From assembly GCA_016210925.1 (NCBI GenBank), contig JACQTF010000154.1:1-33942 (forward strand): 33,942 nucleotides of DNA, written 5' to 3'. Positions 6,411-15,743 of the stretch are shown here, piece by piece. How positions within the stretch are numbered: the first letter of the stretch is position 1; each line of letters begins with the position of its first letter. Both the position numbers and the translations under genes were made by a program. The notes under the pieces are model-generated. The model had not been told where the DNA came from, did not search any database, and saw only the letters and a program-made list of their open reading frames with translations. The DNA comes from Acidobacteriota bacterium (GTDB lineage: Bacteria > Acidobacteriota > UBA6911 > JACQTF01).

Positions 6411-8027
6411 AGAGGCGGCCTGCTGTCGCAGCACCGCGCGCCGGATCTTCCCCGTTTCCGTCTTGGGCAACTCCTGGACGAACTCGATGGACCGGGGATA
6501 GGCATAGGCCGCCAAGCTCTTCCGTACATGCTCCTGGAGTTCCTTTACCAGGTCATCCGAGGGCCGAGCCTCTTTCGTAAGGACCACGTACGCCTTCACG
6601 ATATGCCCTCGTTCAGGGTCCGGGCTGGCCACCGCAGCGGCCTCCGCGACAGCCGGGTGCTCGATGAGCGCACTCTCCACCTCGAAGGGTCCGATGCGGT
6701 AGCCCGCGCTGATGATGACATCATCAGCGCGACCCTGGAACCAAACGTAGCCTTCTTCGTCCTGATTGGCAAGGTCCCGGGTGTGAAACCAGGGCCCTCC
6801 GAACACCTCTTGGGTATCTGCAGGGCGTTTCCAATAACCCAACGGGTAATGGGGATTGGAGCGGGCCTTCAGGCAGATCTCTCCCACGGCTCCTGGCTGC
6901 ACCGGCTGTTCGTCCGGTCCCAGAAGGGCGACCTCCCATCCCGGCAATGGGCGCCCCATGGAGCCCGGCTTGACCTCCATGGACGGGAAATTCCCACAGA
7001 GGGGGTAACTTTCCGTCAGGCCGTAAAAGTCGAAGATGGGGATTTCCCAGACCTCCCGGGACCACCGGATGACCTCGGGGTTGAGCGGTTCCCCGGCGCT
7101 GCAGGCCACTCGCAAGTGGACCGGATAGCGCCCCGGGTCCGGGACCTGCATCATCATGCGCAAAGCGGTGGGAGTCGCGAAGAGATTTTTCACCGGATAT
7201 TTGTTCAGCAAATAAAACGCCTTCTCCGGGTCAAACTTTCCCGGGCTGTTGTAAGCGAGGACGGTTGCACCATACTTCCACGGTCCCAGGAATCCGGGGA
7301 TGATGCCGGCGATCCAGGCCCATTCCCCGGTGGACCAGAAGAGCTCGTCGCCGCGGATGTCATGGCAGAACTCCAGCTCGTTGTGGGCGAGCAAATAGCG
7401 GTGGGCGTGGAGAATGCCCTTCGCCTGCCCCGTCGTTCCCGAGCTGTAATAGATCTGGGCCGGGTCCTGGGAAGTGGTGCGCACGTCCACCTGCCGGTCC
7501 GAGGCCTGCTCCAGAAGCTCGGAGAAGCTCAGCCAGTTCCCGCTGGAACGGGGCAGGTCCACAATGACGCCCTTTTGAAGCTCTTCCACCTCCTGGTGCA
7601 GGCCGTCGAACTTTTCAAGGTTCTCCTGGTTGGTGAAAATGACCTTGGGCCCGCTGTCCAGAACCCGGTGCCGAACCCCATCCTTTCCATAAAGGGATGA
7701 AAGCGAGATGAGAATCGCGCCGGCTTTGTAGACGCCCAGAAAAATGGCTACTGCCTCAGGGAGCCTCGGCAACAAAACCACCACCCGGTCTCCTTTCCGG
7801 ACTCCCAACCCTTCCAGCAGATGGGCCACCCGGTTGGAGAGACGGCTGAAGTCCTGGAAACTCAGGACCCGGACCTGGCCGTCGTGGTTTTCCCAAATCA
7901 TGGCCGTCCGGTTGGGGTCGTGCTTCTCACACACGTCCCAGGCGATGTTGTAGTTTTCCGGGACCTCCCACCGGAATTGGTGGCACATCTCCGGATACGG
8001 CCCCGTGGTATAGCGACGGTAGTTCAT
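6408..8027 (-). CDS. Acyl-CoA synthetase (AMP-forming), medium-chain/ACSM-like
   Basis: Adenylate-forming enzyme that activates a carboxylic acid with ATP and CoA. The 539-residue product has the phosphate loop YYSSGTTGQAKG, the A5 motif FDFYGLTES, the A7/A8 region TRDL...FQGRADDVIISAGYR, and the C-terminal catalytic lysine context PKTETGKIRR. No signal peptide is present, so it is cytoplasmic. The chain resembles medium-chain or aromatic acyl-CoA synthetases more than acetyl-CoA synthetase. ATG 8027 (MNYRRY), after GGGGGGAT, is preferred; an in-frame GTG at 8057 falls inside a heptamer repeat. It lies downstream of the OCD-like gene, separated by that repeat, so co-transcription is uncertain. 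The substrate cannot be read from the sequence. Confidence 0.92.
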   Translation of the reverse strand: MNYRRYTTGPYPEMCHQFRWEVPENYNIAWDVCEKHDPNRTAMIWENHDGQVRVLSFQDFSRLSNRVAHLLEGLGVRKGDRVVVLLPRLPEAVAIFLGVYKAGAILISLSSLYGKDGVRHRVLDSGPKVIFTNQENLEKFDGLHQEVEELQKGVIVDLPRSSGNWLSFSELLEQASDRQVDVRTTSQDPAQIYYSSGTTGQAKGILHAHRYLLAHNELEFCHDIRGDELFWSTGEWAWIAGIIPGFLGPWKYGATVLAYNSPGKFDPEKAFYLLNKYPVKNLFATPTALRMMMQVPDPGRYPVHLRVACSAGEPLNPEVIRWSREVWEIPIFDFYGLTESYPLCGNFPSMEVKPGSMGRPLPGWEVALLGPDEQPVQPGAVGEICLKARSNPHYPLGYWKRPADTQEVFGGPWFHTRDLANQDEEGYVWFQGRADDVIISAGYRIGPFEVESALIEHPAVAEAAAVASPDPERGHIVKAYVVLTKEARPSDDLVKELQEHVRKSLAAYAYPRSIEFVQELPKTETGKIRRAVLRQQAAS

Positions 8028-8043
8028 GCGGATCCCCCCAAAC

Positions 8044-8122
8044 CCGTCAAAGGTCACTGGTCATTGGTCAACGGTCAACGGTCAATCGTCGCGACCGTTT
8101 TACGATTGACGGTTGACCAAAT
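8044..8122. repeat. GGTCATT/GGTCAAC heptamer array between OCD and acyl-CoA synthetase genes
   Basis: GGTCACT, GGTCATT, GGTCAAC, GGTCAAC, GGTCAAT are followed by a loop with GTCGCGAC and then ATTGACG, GTTGACC. The two halves are inversely complementary. It ends at the stop codon of the OCD-like gene. Confidence 0.88.
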
Positions 8123-8123
8123 G

Positions 8124-9113
8124 CTAAAAGTCCACCCGTGCTCCGATCCCGAGTTCCCGGGCTCTCTGGTACACGTGCTGGGCCACAGCCATGTCCTGGA
8201 TCGAGAGTCCACTGGCGACGAACACCGTCACTTCATCGGCCGACTGCCGTCCCCGTTTGTGCCCCAGGAGAATCTCTCCCAATTGCGCGTACACCTGGGA
8301 GCGGTTCAGCTTGCCTTGCTGGAGGGCCACCTGGATACCCCCGATGCGGGATGTTTGTTCCAGGTAGTCCACCACGAGGCGGGAGCGCGCGAACAGTTCG
8401 GCGGGGAGCTCTTCCCTGCCGGGGACGCTCACGCCAATGGAAGTGACGTGAGTGCCGGGGCGGACCCACTCGTTTTTCAAGACGGGTACCGTTGAAGTGG
8501 TGGCGGTGATCACGAGCCTGGCCTCCTCCACCAGGCGGTGCGGATCGGGGCATGGCTCGAGCGGGAATCGGATGCGGCCCTCCAGGCGGTCCACGAGCCC
8601 CTCGGCTCTGCCCTCCCAGGGATCATGGACCTGAGCGTTCCGGACCCTGACCACCTCTTGCAGACCTAGCAACTGCGTCTCGGCTTGAGGACCTGCGCCC
8701 AGGAGCCCCACGGTGAGGGGCCCATCCGCAGCCAGCTCACGCGCAGCGAGGGCGCCGATTGCCCCCGTTCTCATCATCGTGATGTACGTGGCATCCATGA
8801 AAGCCTGCGCGCGCCCCGTCCGGGGATCCACCAGCACCAGGCTGGCCAGCGTGCGGGGAAGCCCGTAGGTTTCCACGTTGTCCTCGAACGCGCCCACGAG
8901 TTTCACTCCTGCGGCATCCATCCCCTCCACGTAGGCCGGCATCAATCCCACCTTGCCTTTGTAGCGAGGCATATCCAGGTAGCGCCGTTCCAGGAGCTGG
9001 GCCCGGCCCCTTTGAAGCTCTTTCAAAGCTTCCTCCACGGCCCGGATGGCATCGGCCATGGTGAGCACTTCCCGGACAGCCGCGTCGTTCAACACCAGAA
9101 GTGGTTCTTTCAT
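8124..9113 (-). CDS. Ornithine cyclodeaminase / mu-crystallin family NAD(P)-dependent enzyme
   Basis: A 329-residue soluble protein of the OCD/mu-crystallin/archaeal alanine dehydrogenase family, which acts on amino or imino acids with NAD(P)H. Visible marks are the N-terminal substrate domain (YKGKVGLMPAYVEGMDAAGVKLVG), the helix MDATYITMMRTGAIGALAA, the Rossmann glycine motif VGLLGAGPQAETQ (about 133-145), and TSIGVSVPGREELP near 220. ATG 9113 follows AAGGGGTGA; a TTG two codons upstream is less likely. It is the last gene of a run with 17-27 nt gaps (receptor, M16 pair, OCD), so it is probably co-transcribed with them. Whether the substrate is ornithine, proline-like or another amino acid cannot be told. 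Confidence 0.88.
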   Translation of the reverse strand: MKEPLLVLNDAAVREVLTMADAIRAVEEALKELQRGRAQLLERRYLDMPRYKGKVGLMPAYVEGMDAAGVKLVGAFEDNVETYGLPRTLASLVLVDPRTGRAQAFMDATYITMMRTGAIGALAARELAADGPLTVGLLGAGPQAETQLLGLQEVVRVRNAQVHDPWEGRAEGLVDRLEGRIRFPLEPCPDPHRLVEEARLVITATTSTVPVLKNEWVRPGTHVTSIGVSVPGREELPAELFARSRLVVDYLEQTSRIGGIQVALQQGKLNRSQVYAQLGEILLGHKRGRQSADEVTVFVASGLSIQDMAVAQHVYQRARELGIGARVDF

Positions 9114-9140
9114 ACCCAATCACCCCTTGCGCGCACAGCG

Positions 9141-10658
9141 TTACTGCCCCGGGCGTGCCGGGGACGCAGCCTCGGCGGCGAGCGGTTTACCTTCGATGTC
9201 GTACACCTCGACGGGCCCATACTTCTCCAGCACCGCTTTGATCCTGGTCCCGTCGCCCACGGCCACGACCTGAATCGCCTCGGGGCTGAGGTGCTTGCGG
9301 GCCACGCGCTGCACATCGTCCGCCGTCACCGCCATGATCCTGGTCGGGTAGGTGTCCCAGTAGTCGGACGGGAAGCCGTAAATCTTCCGGGTCATGGCGT
9401 AGTTCAGCAACCGCACGGGCTGTTCGAGCGAGAGGGCAAAGTTCGCCACCACTGCCCGCTTGCACTCCTCCAGTTCCGCTGCCGGCACTTTCTCCTCGCG
9501 GATGAGGCGGATCTCGTTGAGGAATTCGGTCATCGCCCCTTCGGTGGCTTCGGTGCGCATATCGCCTCCGGCGCGCCACGGGCCGGGGTACTTCAGCGCC
9601 ATCAAAGTGCTGTAGGCCCCGTAAGTATATCCCTTTTCCTCTCGCAGCCTGATGAACAGGCGGGCCGCTGGGCCATCGCCGACGACGCGGTTCATCACCG
9701 TCATCGGGATGTAGTCCGGATCACGGCGGTCCAGGGCGATGTTGCCCATGGCGATCGTCGTCTGCACCGAGTGCGGCCGGTCCACCAGGTAGAGCTTCCT
9801 GGCGAGGGCAGGAGCGGGATTGGGGAGCAACACTTCCTTCCGATCGGTTTTCTGCCAGCCCACGAGCCACTGCTTCAGCCTCGGGATCAGCTCGGCAGCG
9901 GCCACATCCCCGGCGATGCCCAGGATGGCGTTCTGGGGGGCATACCGTTCCTGATGCCACTTCGCCAGCGCCTCGGGTGTGAGGGCATCGATCGACTCGG
10001 CCGTCGGCGACACGACGCTGGCCGGATGGCTCCCGAACACGGCCCGGTTGAACCGCTCGGTGGCCAGGAAGCTGGGTGAAGACCGTTGCTGCCGCAACTG
10101 GACCTTGAGCCGCTGTTTGAGCTTGTTCAGTTCGCCGGCCGGGAAAGTGGGATAGAGCAAGATGTCGGTCACCAGGGCCAACCACGGGTCGAAATTGTCG
10201 GCGAGCCCGGAAGCAGTGATCACCGCCGCGGGCGAGCCAAACGCGGAAGAGGCGGACAGGGTGGCGCCGAGTTTTTCCACGTCTTCGACGATTTGCCTGC
10301 TGGTACGGGTCCTGGTGCCCTCCTGGAGCATTTGGGCGGTGACGTTGGCCAGTCCGGGCAGGCTGGGTGGGTCATAGAGGGGCCCGGCGCCGCTGATCTC
10401 GAGCTGGACAAAAATGGTGGGAAACCGGTGGTCTTCCAGGATGAGCACCGTGAGGCCATTGTCCAGGGTAGCCTCCACCGCCTTGGGCAGCTTCACGCGC
10501 AGGACCTCCTTCGATACGGGCGCCCTATTCTTGCGCTCAACCTTGCTGAGTGGTACTCCCTTGTCCTGGCCGGCCGCCTGGGGGACCGATAGCCACACGG
10601 CGGCTCCCAGCACCGGCGGCAGGAGGGATTTGCGGATGAAAGATTTCGCGCGGTTCAT
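9141..10658 (-). CDS. M16 family peptidase, non-catalytic partner subunit
   Basis: A 505-residue secreted protein (signal segment LLPPVLGAAVWLSVPQAAG). It belongs to the insulinase/pitrilysin family but lacks the HxxEH zinc motif: the equivalent stretch reads LPGLANVTAQMLQEG. It keeps the arginine-tyrosine loop LREEKGYTYGAYS that contributes to the active site from the partner chain in heterodimeric M16B enzymes. Adjacent M16 genes with one zinc-bearing and one zinc-less member are common. Its start, ATG 10658 with GGGGAG upstream, lies 22 nt after the zinc-bearing partner, which here is broken. Location is probably periplasmic. Confidence 0.9.
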   Translation of the reverse strand: MNRAKSFIRKSLLPPVLGAAVWLSVPQAAGQDKGVPLSKVERKNRAPVSKEVLRVKLPKAVEATLDNGLTVLILEDHRFPTIFVQLEISGAGPLYDPPSLPGLANVTAQMLQEGTRTRTSRQIVEDVEKLGATLSASSAFGSPAAVITASGLADNFDPWLALVTDILLYPTFPAGELNKLKQRLKVQLRQQRSSPSFLATERFNRAVFGSHPASVVSPTAESIDALTPEALAKWHQERYAPQNAILGIAGDVAAAELIPRLKQWLVGWQKTDRKEVLLPNPAPALARKLYLVDRPHSVQTTIAMGNIALDRRDPDYIPMTVMNRVVGDGPAARLFIRLREEKGYTYGAYSTLMALKYPGPWRAGGDMRTEATEGAMTEFLNEIRLIREEKVPAAELEECKRAVVANFALSLEQPVRLLNYAMTRKIYGFPSDYWDTYPTRIMAVTADDVQRVARKHLSPEAIQVVAVGDGTRIKAVLEKYGPVEVYDIEGKPLAAEAASPARPGQ

Positions 10659-10680
10659 TGCCGTCTCTCCCCTCGTCCCC

Positions 10681-11449
10681 CTACTCTGCCGATGCGGGCG
10701 GTGGCGCAGCCTTGGGTTTGGGCACGGTGGTGATCACGGTGCGGTTGCTGTCTCTCAGATAGGTGCGGGCGACCACCTGGATGTCGTCCTTGGTCACGCG
10801 ATGGATCTTCTGTTCCAGGGTGTTCAGGAGCCCGGGATCGTTGTAATAGACTGCGTACTGGCCCAGGAGGATGGCGCGCGCGAGGGTGCTCTGGAGCTGC
10901 TGGGCTCGCTGGCGTCGCACCTGCATCCGGGCTTTCTCCAGCTCCCAGTCGGCCACAGCTTCGTCCTTCACGCGCTCGAGCTCCTCATACACCACTTTCT
11001 CGATCTCCGCGAAGCTCCTCCCGGGCTGTGCCAGCACGACCCACGAGGCCAGCGAGGGGCCGCGGCGCTCCTGGGCTCCCCCCCATACGTTGACCGCCAC
11101 TTCTTTTTCTTTCACCAGCTTCGCCCTTGCCCACGTTCTCCGAGCCCTGGAACATCATGTGCTCGAACAGGTGGGCGAAGCCGGTCCGGCCAGGTCGTTC
11201 GTCCCGCGAGCCTACGTTGTACGTCACGCACACCGAGTAGGTGGGTGTGGAGTGGTCCTCCGACAGGATCACCCGCAGACCGTTTTTCAGCTTGAATTCC
11301 TGGAGAGGAATCTCTCGTGATGGGGCGCTCCGACCGACCTTCTGATCCTTCCCCGGCTCGGTGGGCTGTGTCAGTGCTCGAGGAGCAATCAGGTACAGGC
11401 AAAGGAGCCCTGCCAGCAGAAACTTCGGTCTTTCCATCGCATTCTTCAT
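10681..11449 (-). pseudogene. M16 zinc peptidase subunit with large internal deletion and frameshift
   Basis: The N-terminal part (11449 to about 11117) encodes a signal peptide, the strand LKNGLRVILSEDHSTP and the zinc motif HLFEH, then GSENVGKGE. At about 11115 the frame shifts by one. The sequence continues directly as the C-terminal part of the same family (KEKEVAVNVWGG to VITTVPKPK). The combined length is about 256 codons, whereas such proteins normally have about 450. Roughly 200 residues, including the downstream third zinc ligand, are missing. The gene lies 17 nt after the receptor gene and 22 nt before its partner, so the operon arrangement is intact. An assembly collapse is possible; otherwise this is a true pseudogene. 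Confidence 0.85.
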
Positions 11450-11466
11450 TTCGCTCGGATCAGGAC

Positions 11467-14022
11467 TTAAAAGGTCAGGCGCAACGAGAATTGGGCCACG
11501 CGCCCGCTGTTCACAGTGTTGGTGATCAGGCCAAAGTCGTCATTGGTCAAAGTGAAGCCCGGTGCATCGAACTGAGCGTGGTTGAGCAGATTGAAGAAAT
11601 CGGCCTGGAACCGGAGCAGGGAGCCATCCCGGCCAAGCAGAGGCTTGCTCAGCGAGAGATTGAAATTGTTGGCACCGTCCTTGCGGAACGTATTCCTGCC
11701 CAGCGTTCCAGCACCCTCCACCGGCACCGAGGTGTTGAATGCCCCGGTCCGAAGAAGTTGGGAAGAGGTATCAGGGTCAGCGAAACTTTTTCCCAGCAGG
11801 GAGGTGCTCAGCAGATTCGGCCGATCCCCATCTTCGCCATCCACGTTTCCCAACCCTGGCGCGTCCGAGCCGGTGTAAACGGTGAAAGGAGTCCCGGATT
11901 TGAAAAGCACAGTGCCCCGGATCTGCCACTGGGAAAGCGCACGGGAGAGCCACTTCCAGGATCCGGGGAAACCGGGAGTTTCCACGACGTAGTGGAGTTC
12001 CATGGTTTGGGGCACATCGAAGTCGGAGGGGCCCTTCATGTCCCTGTGGATTTCCCCTTGCGTCTGCGAGTAGAGAGGCTTCCCGAACCCGGTGCTCAGC
12101 AGATTGGCGCCCGTGTCAAGGGCCTTGGAGATGGTGTACGTGGCCTCAAATCCCATGTGGGACTGGAATCGACGGCTGACCCTCCCCTGAAAGGCGTCCA
12201 GGTACCCATTTCCCATATTCACGATCCGCTTCACGCGAAAGGAATTCTGGTCGGGCCGGCGCTCGTTGATAGTCTTCGTGGTCCAGGGAATTCCCGGGAC
12301 GGGTCGGGCCCGGTTGCCGTTGTCATCGAGAATCAGCTTGAACGTCCTCCCCCCGATGTAGGCCAGTCGCGCCTCCAATGCCCAGGGCAGCTCTGTCTCC
12401 AGGGCCAGCGTGTAGTAATGGGTGTAAGGGCTGGTCAGGTCCGGGGAGACCAGGCGGCGGGAAGATCGGGTGAGCGACTGGAGGTCAATGCCGGCCAGGG
12501 GATCCTTCAAGCTGGGCCGGTTTACGACCACGTTCCGGATTCGCGGCGGGTTGAAACGAGCTGCTTGATAGGTGCCTTGAGAGATCTTGTCGTACAGCAG
12601 GCCGTACCCCGCACGGAGGGCCGTTCCGCGCCCGAGCCGCCAGGCCAGGCCCAGCGTGGGACCGACGTTGCTGTCGTGGCCGTAAGGAAGCTGGGTCCAT
12701 CCGTGGACTTCCCTGGGGCGTGTTGCCAGCTCCCAGCGAACACCCACCGTCAGGCGGAGCGCGGGCGTCAAAAGATAGGAATGGTTGCCGTAGGCCACCC
12801 CATCCCAGTTGCGGAAACCCCGATGCACGTTGCCCAGCGTGACGTTGTACCGGGAAGGCGCGCCGACCAAGAAATTCTCCACGGCGCTGTGGCCGAAATC
12901 CTCCTGAAAGATGAATTCTCCCCTGGTAAAGGATCCGACGCTGTCGTTGATCTGGTTCCGAAATGCTTCGACGCCCCAGTGCCAGTCGTGTTTCGACCCG
13001 CCTCTCGCGAAGCCGTAGAGGATTCCGAAGACGTTCTCATACCTCAGGAGGGGGAACTGGACTTCAGGGCCCAGTTGGGTGAAGGCTTCCGAAAATTTCA
13101 CGGTGGGTCCCACGGCACCGTCGGGGGAAGTCAAGAGGGTCTTTTTCCGCCGAAACTGAAAGGACAGTTGGGAGGTCGAGGCAGGTGAATGGTTGTGGTG
13201 CAGTGTCGCGGCGAAAGACTGCCTCCGGATTCGCGTATCGGTGTTCTCCCCGGCCACCAGTTGAAAGGCATCGATGAACGTGTCGTCAAAGGCGTAGCGG
13301 ATGAGCAGCCGGGACTCCGGGCGGACGGTGTACTGCCAGAACGTACTGGCCTCGGTCTGGTCGCTGTCCTGCCTCGCATTGGTGTTCAAAGACCGGGGAC
13401 TTACCCACGGCAGGTTGGGCACCTGGCGAGGAAAGCCCTTGAGGAATCCGCGAAGGATGGCGTCGGTTTCTGCGTCTCCCGAGCGGGGAGTCCTCTCGTT
13501 TGGAAGGGGAACCAGGACGTTGCCGTTCACGAACCCGCGGGCCTTTCGTTGTTCCGCCGTGACCACCATCGCCAGGGCCGGGGCCACGTTTCCTGACCAG
13601 GAGCCTCCGTACCAGTTGGTTCGAGCCGGCTGGACATCCCCCACCTGAAAGAAATTCCTGGCATTGAAGACGCTGTTCTGGTGGAACCAGAAGAACTCCC
13701 AGTGGACATCCCTGGAAGGGCGGGGTGTGAGGCGCAGCGGGGAAGGGGGTGGGACGCCGTATTCAGCGCCGAAACTCTCCCGCGAGGGATCCAGGCTCTC
13801 CAGGTACTGGATGCTGTAACCCTCCCGGCTCAGGCGCTCCTTCTCGGCCTCCGTGTCGTAGGCGTTGATCTGCCGGTTTTCGTTCCGCAGGGGCGTGGCG
13901 CGGGCCGATTGCGTCGCGGATGAATTCTCCCTCTTGCGAGCCTCCCCCTCGGGCTTGCCCCCCGGCTTCTTCTCCCCTCCCTGGGGCAGGAGGAGCAGCA
14001 TCAGCATCACGCCTTGCCACAC
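11467..14022 (-). CDS. Oar-like TonB-dependent outer-membrane protein, no carboxypeptidase-regulatory domain
   Basis: About 851 residues. The FHQNSVFNARNFFQVGDVQPAR stretch near 110-130 matches the part of Oar-type receptors where the plug meets the barrel. Long barrel strands follow, with FFNLLNHAQFDAPGF close to the end and the terminal aromatic RLTF used for outer-membrane insertion. The usual N-terminal carboxypeptidase-regulatory domain and most of the plug are absent, and the N-terminus instead has a basic low-complexity stretch. The start is unclear: GTG 14022 gives a short hydrophobic leader (VMLMLLLLPQ), and no good ribosome binding site is seen. It heads the M16 pair and OCD-like gene at tight spacing, suggesting uptake plus peptidase processing. 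Confidence 0.82.
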   Translation of the reverse strand: MWQGVMLMLLLLPQGGEKKPGGKPEGEARKRENSSATQSARATPLRNENRQINAYDTEAEKERLSREGYSIQYLESLDPSRESFGAEYGVPPPSPLRLTPRPSRDVHWEFFWFHQNSVFNARNFFQVGDVQPARTNWYGGSWSGNVAPALAMVVTAEQRKARGFVNGNVLVPLPNERTPRSGDAETDAILRGFLKGFPRQVPNLPWVSPRSLNTNARQDSDQTEASTFWQYTVRPESRLLIRYAFDDTFIDAFQLVAGENTDTRIRRQSFAATLHHNHSPASTSQLSFQFRRKKTLLTSPDGAVGPTVKFSEAFTQLGPEVQFPLLRYENVFGILYGFARGGSKHDWHWGVEAFRNQINDSVGSFTRGEFIFQEDFGHSAVENFLVGAPSRYNVTLGNVHRGFRNWDGVAYGNHSYLLTPALRLTVGVRWELATRPREVHGWTQLPYGHDSNVGPTLGLAWRLGRGTALRAGYGLLYDKISQGTYQAARFNPPRIRNVVVNRPSLKDPLAGIDLQSLTRSSRRLVSPDLTSPYTHYYTLALETELPWALEARLAYIGGRTFKLILDDNGNRARPVPGIPWTTKTINERRPDQNSFRVKRIVNMGNGYLDAFQGRVSRRFQSHMGFEATYTISKALDTGANLLSTGFGKPLYSQTQGEIHRDMKGPSDFDVPQTMELHYVVETPGFPGSWKWLSRALSQWQIRGTVLFKSGTPFTVYTGSDAPGLGNVDGEDGDRPNLLSTSLLGKSFADPDTSSQLLRTGAFNTSVPVEGAGTLGRNTFRKDGANNFNLSLSKPLLGRDGSLLRFQADFFNLLNHAQFDAPGFTLTNDDFGLITNTVNSGRVAQFSLRLTF

Positions 14023-14116
14023 GAGCGCCTCTTGGACTAACCATTCGATGGTCCGTCAATCTGAATATAATGAAACGGGAAGGCGCACGCAACCGTTTTT
14101 CCACCGTTGAGCGTCA

Positions 14117-15586
14117 TCAATAAGGATCCGGAGCCGGCGGCGGCGTTGCCGAGTCCAGTTCGATCACCTGAGGGGGCACAGCCGACAGGAAGCGCAGCAA
14201 GTCGTTCCCGAAGAGCTCGAAAGCCAGGATGCCGTTGTCGGACCTGAGCCGGATGAATCCTCCCACCTGAGGCTCCAGGTTTTTTCCGTCGTCTGTGAAA
14301 AACTCCCGCAACAACCGCGCCCGGCGCGTCCTGGGACCCAGTCGGATGTTAGCGGCGCCCTGGCGGGTGCCGTCGTTTTTGAAGACCTCCAGGATCACGT
14401 TGGCTGCCTGGGTGGCCGATGGGTTGAGGATCGTCACGCCCGTGAAAAAACCCAGGCCGTCCGCCACCTGGGAGAAGACCAGATCCCGGATGGATTCGCC
14501 CGACAACGGGACCGACGCCAGGAAGGTGCCTTGCGGATCGCCGAAAGTGACGTTTCCCACCACGCCAGCGACGGAACTCTCCACCTGGATCCAGCCCACG
14601 GTAATTTCTGATTCGCTGGCAGGGAAACCGAACAAGTCGGCCACGCTGGCGGACAGCTTCTGGCCTGGCCCAAGGGACCGGGTGACCTGGTTTTGAGCGG
14701 CTCTGGGATGAGGCACCCAAACGCCGGTGGCCTCCTGGGAAGGATCAGCGGGCCCGTAAGCGATCAAAGTCACCGTAGCGACCTGGGAGGAAGCGTTCAC
14801 CAGCGTCAGTTGCGTGAAGAAGGGACCCCCGGTGGCCAACTGGGCAGAGTAAAGCACCCTGGCTCGGCTGCCTGGGTCCAGAGAGTTCAGTCCCGCCAAC
14901 ACTTGGTTGTTGCCGAAAAGCTCGAACCCCACTGTGCCGTTATGGCAGGTGGCCTTCACATAGCCATTCTGCGCACCGCTGAGACCGGGAAACAGCTCGT
15001 TGAGGCGCGCCGAGAGATTCCCGTTGGGCGCAATCTCCCGGGAAATTGCGGCGCTGAGGGGTTCCCCATTCGATCCGATCACCTGCAAGCTGACGTTCCT
15101 GACCGTGTCCGAGGGATTCGCAAGATGGATCTCGGCAAAGGCTCCGCCCCCCTCGCGGATCTCCGGAAAAATTTGTTGGATGAGGGGCCGGTATGAGACG
15201 TCCGCGCCGTCCAGGATCGTGCTTTTCGAATCGCCCACCAGGAAAAATCCCACGACGCCCCGGGTGGCACTTTCCAGACTGATCCAGCCCCGCGTGGCCT
15301 GAGCGGCGTTCAGCCCGAAGAATTGATCGCACAAAAAGGCGAGTTGCTGGTTGGCCTTCAACAGCTCGGTCTTCGCCGGTGCCAGCAGCGTTCCGTCGGA
15401 ACCCAGCAGCTTGAACGTGAGTTGGGCGTCGCCGCTCGTGGGGTTCGCAACCGCCAGGCCCGTGAACAGGTTGTTTCCGTCTCTCAGGGGTTCCGTGCGC
15501 TGAACGGGAAACGCTAGGGCGACCTGAGCCTGCGCCAGCGCTGGCGTCACAAAGGCTAAGAAGGCAAGGCAGAGCAAGGACCTCAT
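14117..15586 (-). CDS. Secreted protein of four ~110-residue repeats
   Basis: I do not recognise a named family. A clear signal peptide (SLLCLAFLAFVTPALAQA) is followed by four similar units beginning near residues 41, 149, 260 and 383. Each opens with a strand such as FTGLAVANPTS, FAEIHLANPSD, FTQLTLVNASS or FTGVTILNPSA. Each has a middle element about an N/D-G turn and an L-x-x-FF/LF segment, and ends with GWISLES/GYVKATC/GWIQVES/GFIRLRS followed by a glycine-rich strand (VVGFFLVGD, TVGFELFGN, VVGNVTFGD, ILAFELFGN). This looks like tandem beta-sandwich domains for an extracellular or surface role. ATG 15586 follows GGGAGGT. The gene is 94 nt upstream of the receptor gene in the same direction. 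Confidence 0.75.
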   Translation of the reverse strand: MRSLLCLAFLAFVTPALAQAQVALAFPVQRTEPLRDGNNLFTGLAVANPTSGDAQLTFKLLGSDGTLLAPAKTELLKANQQLAFLCDQFFGLNAAQATRGWISLESATRGVVGFFLVGDSKSTILDGADVSYRPLIQQIFPEIREGGGAFAEIHLANPSDTVRNVSLQVIGSNGEPLSAAISREIAPNGNLSARLNELFPGLSGAQNGYVKATCHNGTVGFELFGNNQVLAGLNSLDPGSRARVLYSAQLATGGPFFTQLTLVNASSQVATVTLIAYGPADPSQEATGVWVPHPRAAQNQVTRSLGPGQKLSASVADLFGFPASESEITVGWIQVESSVAGVVGNVTFGDPQGTFLASVPLSGESIRDLVFSQVADGLGFFTGVTILNPSATQAANVILEVFKNDGTRQGAANIRLGPRTRRARLLREFFTDDGKNLEPQVGGFIRLRSDNGILAFELFGNDLLRFLSAVPPQVIELDSATPPPAPDPY

Positions 15587-15659
15587 TTTGACACCTCCCT
15601 GGGTGCGAGAACGTACCCGATGATTATTCCTGGCGCTGCCGAGATGGCCTTGGGCCTAT

Positions 15660-15743
15660 TATCAGGCGTCAACGGCCAAAGGTCAATGGTCAAACGCCAA
15701 ACGTGAACGATTGACCAATGACCGTTGACGATTGACCAGCGTT
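15660..15743. repeat. GGTCAAT heptamer array with inverted half
   Basis: GTCAACG, GCCAAAG, GTCAATG, GTCAAAC and GCCAAAC units are followed by ATTGACC, AATGACC, GTTGACG and ATTGACC. Together they form a hairpin-capable array that ends at the stop codon of the minus-strand cytochrome/MBL gene. Confidence 0.85.

Noticed and set aside
8685-10079. Plus-strand open frame of 464 codons
   Set aside because: It overlaps the OCD-like and M16 genes in antisense; the histidine- and glycine-rich translation matches no family.
11317-13188. Long plus-strand open frame of 623 codons
   Set aside because: Antisense to the Oar-like receptor, with proline/arginine/glycine-rich composition typical of a shadow frame.
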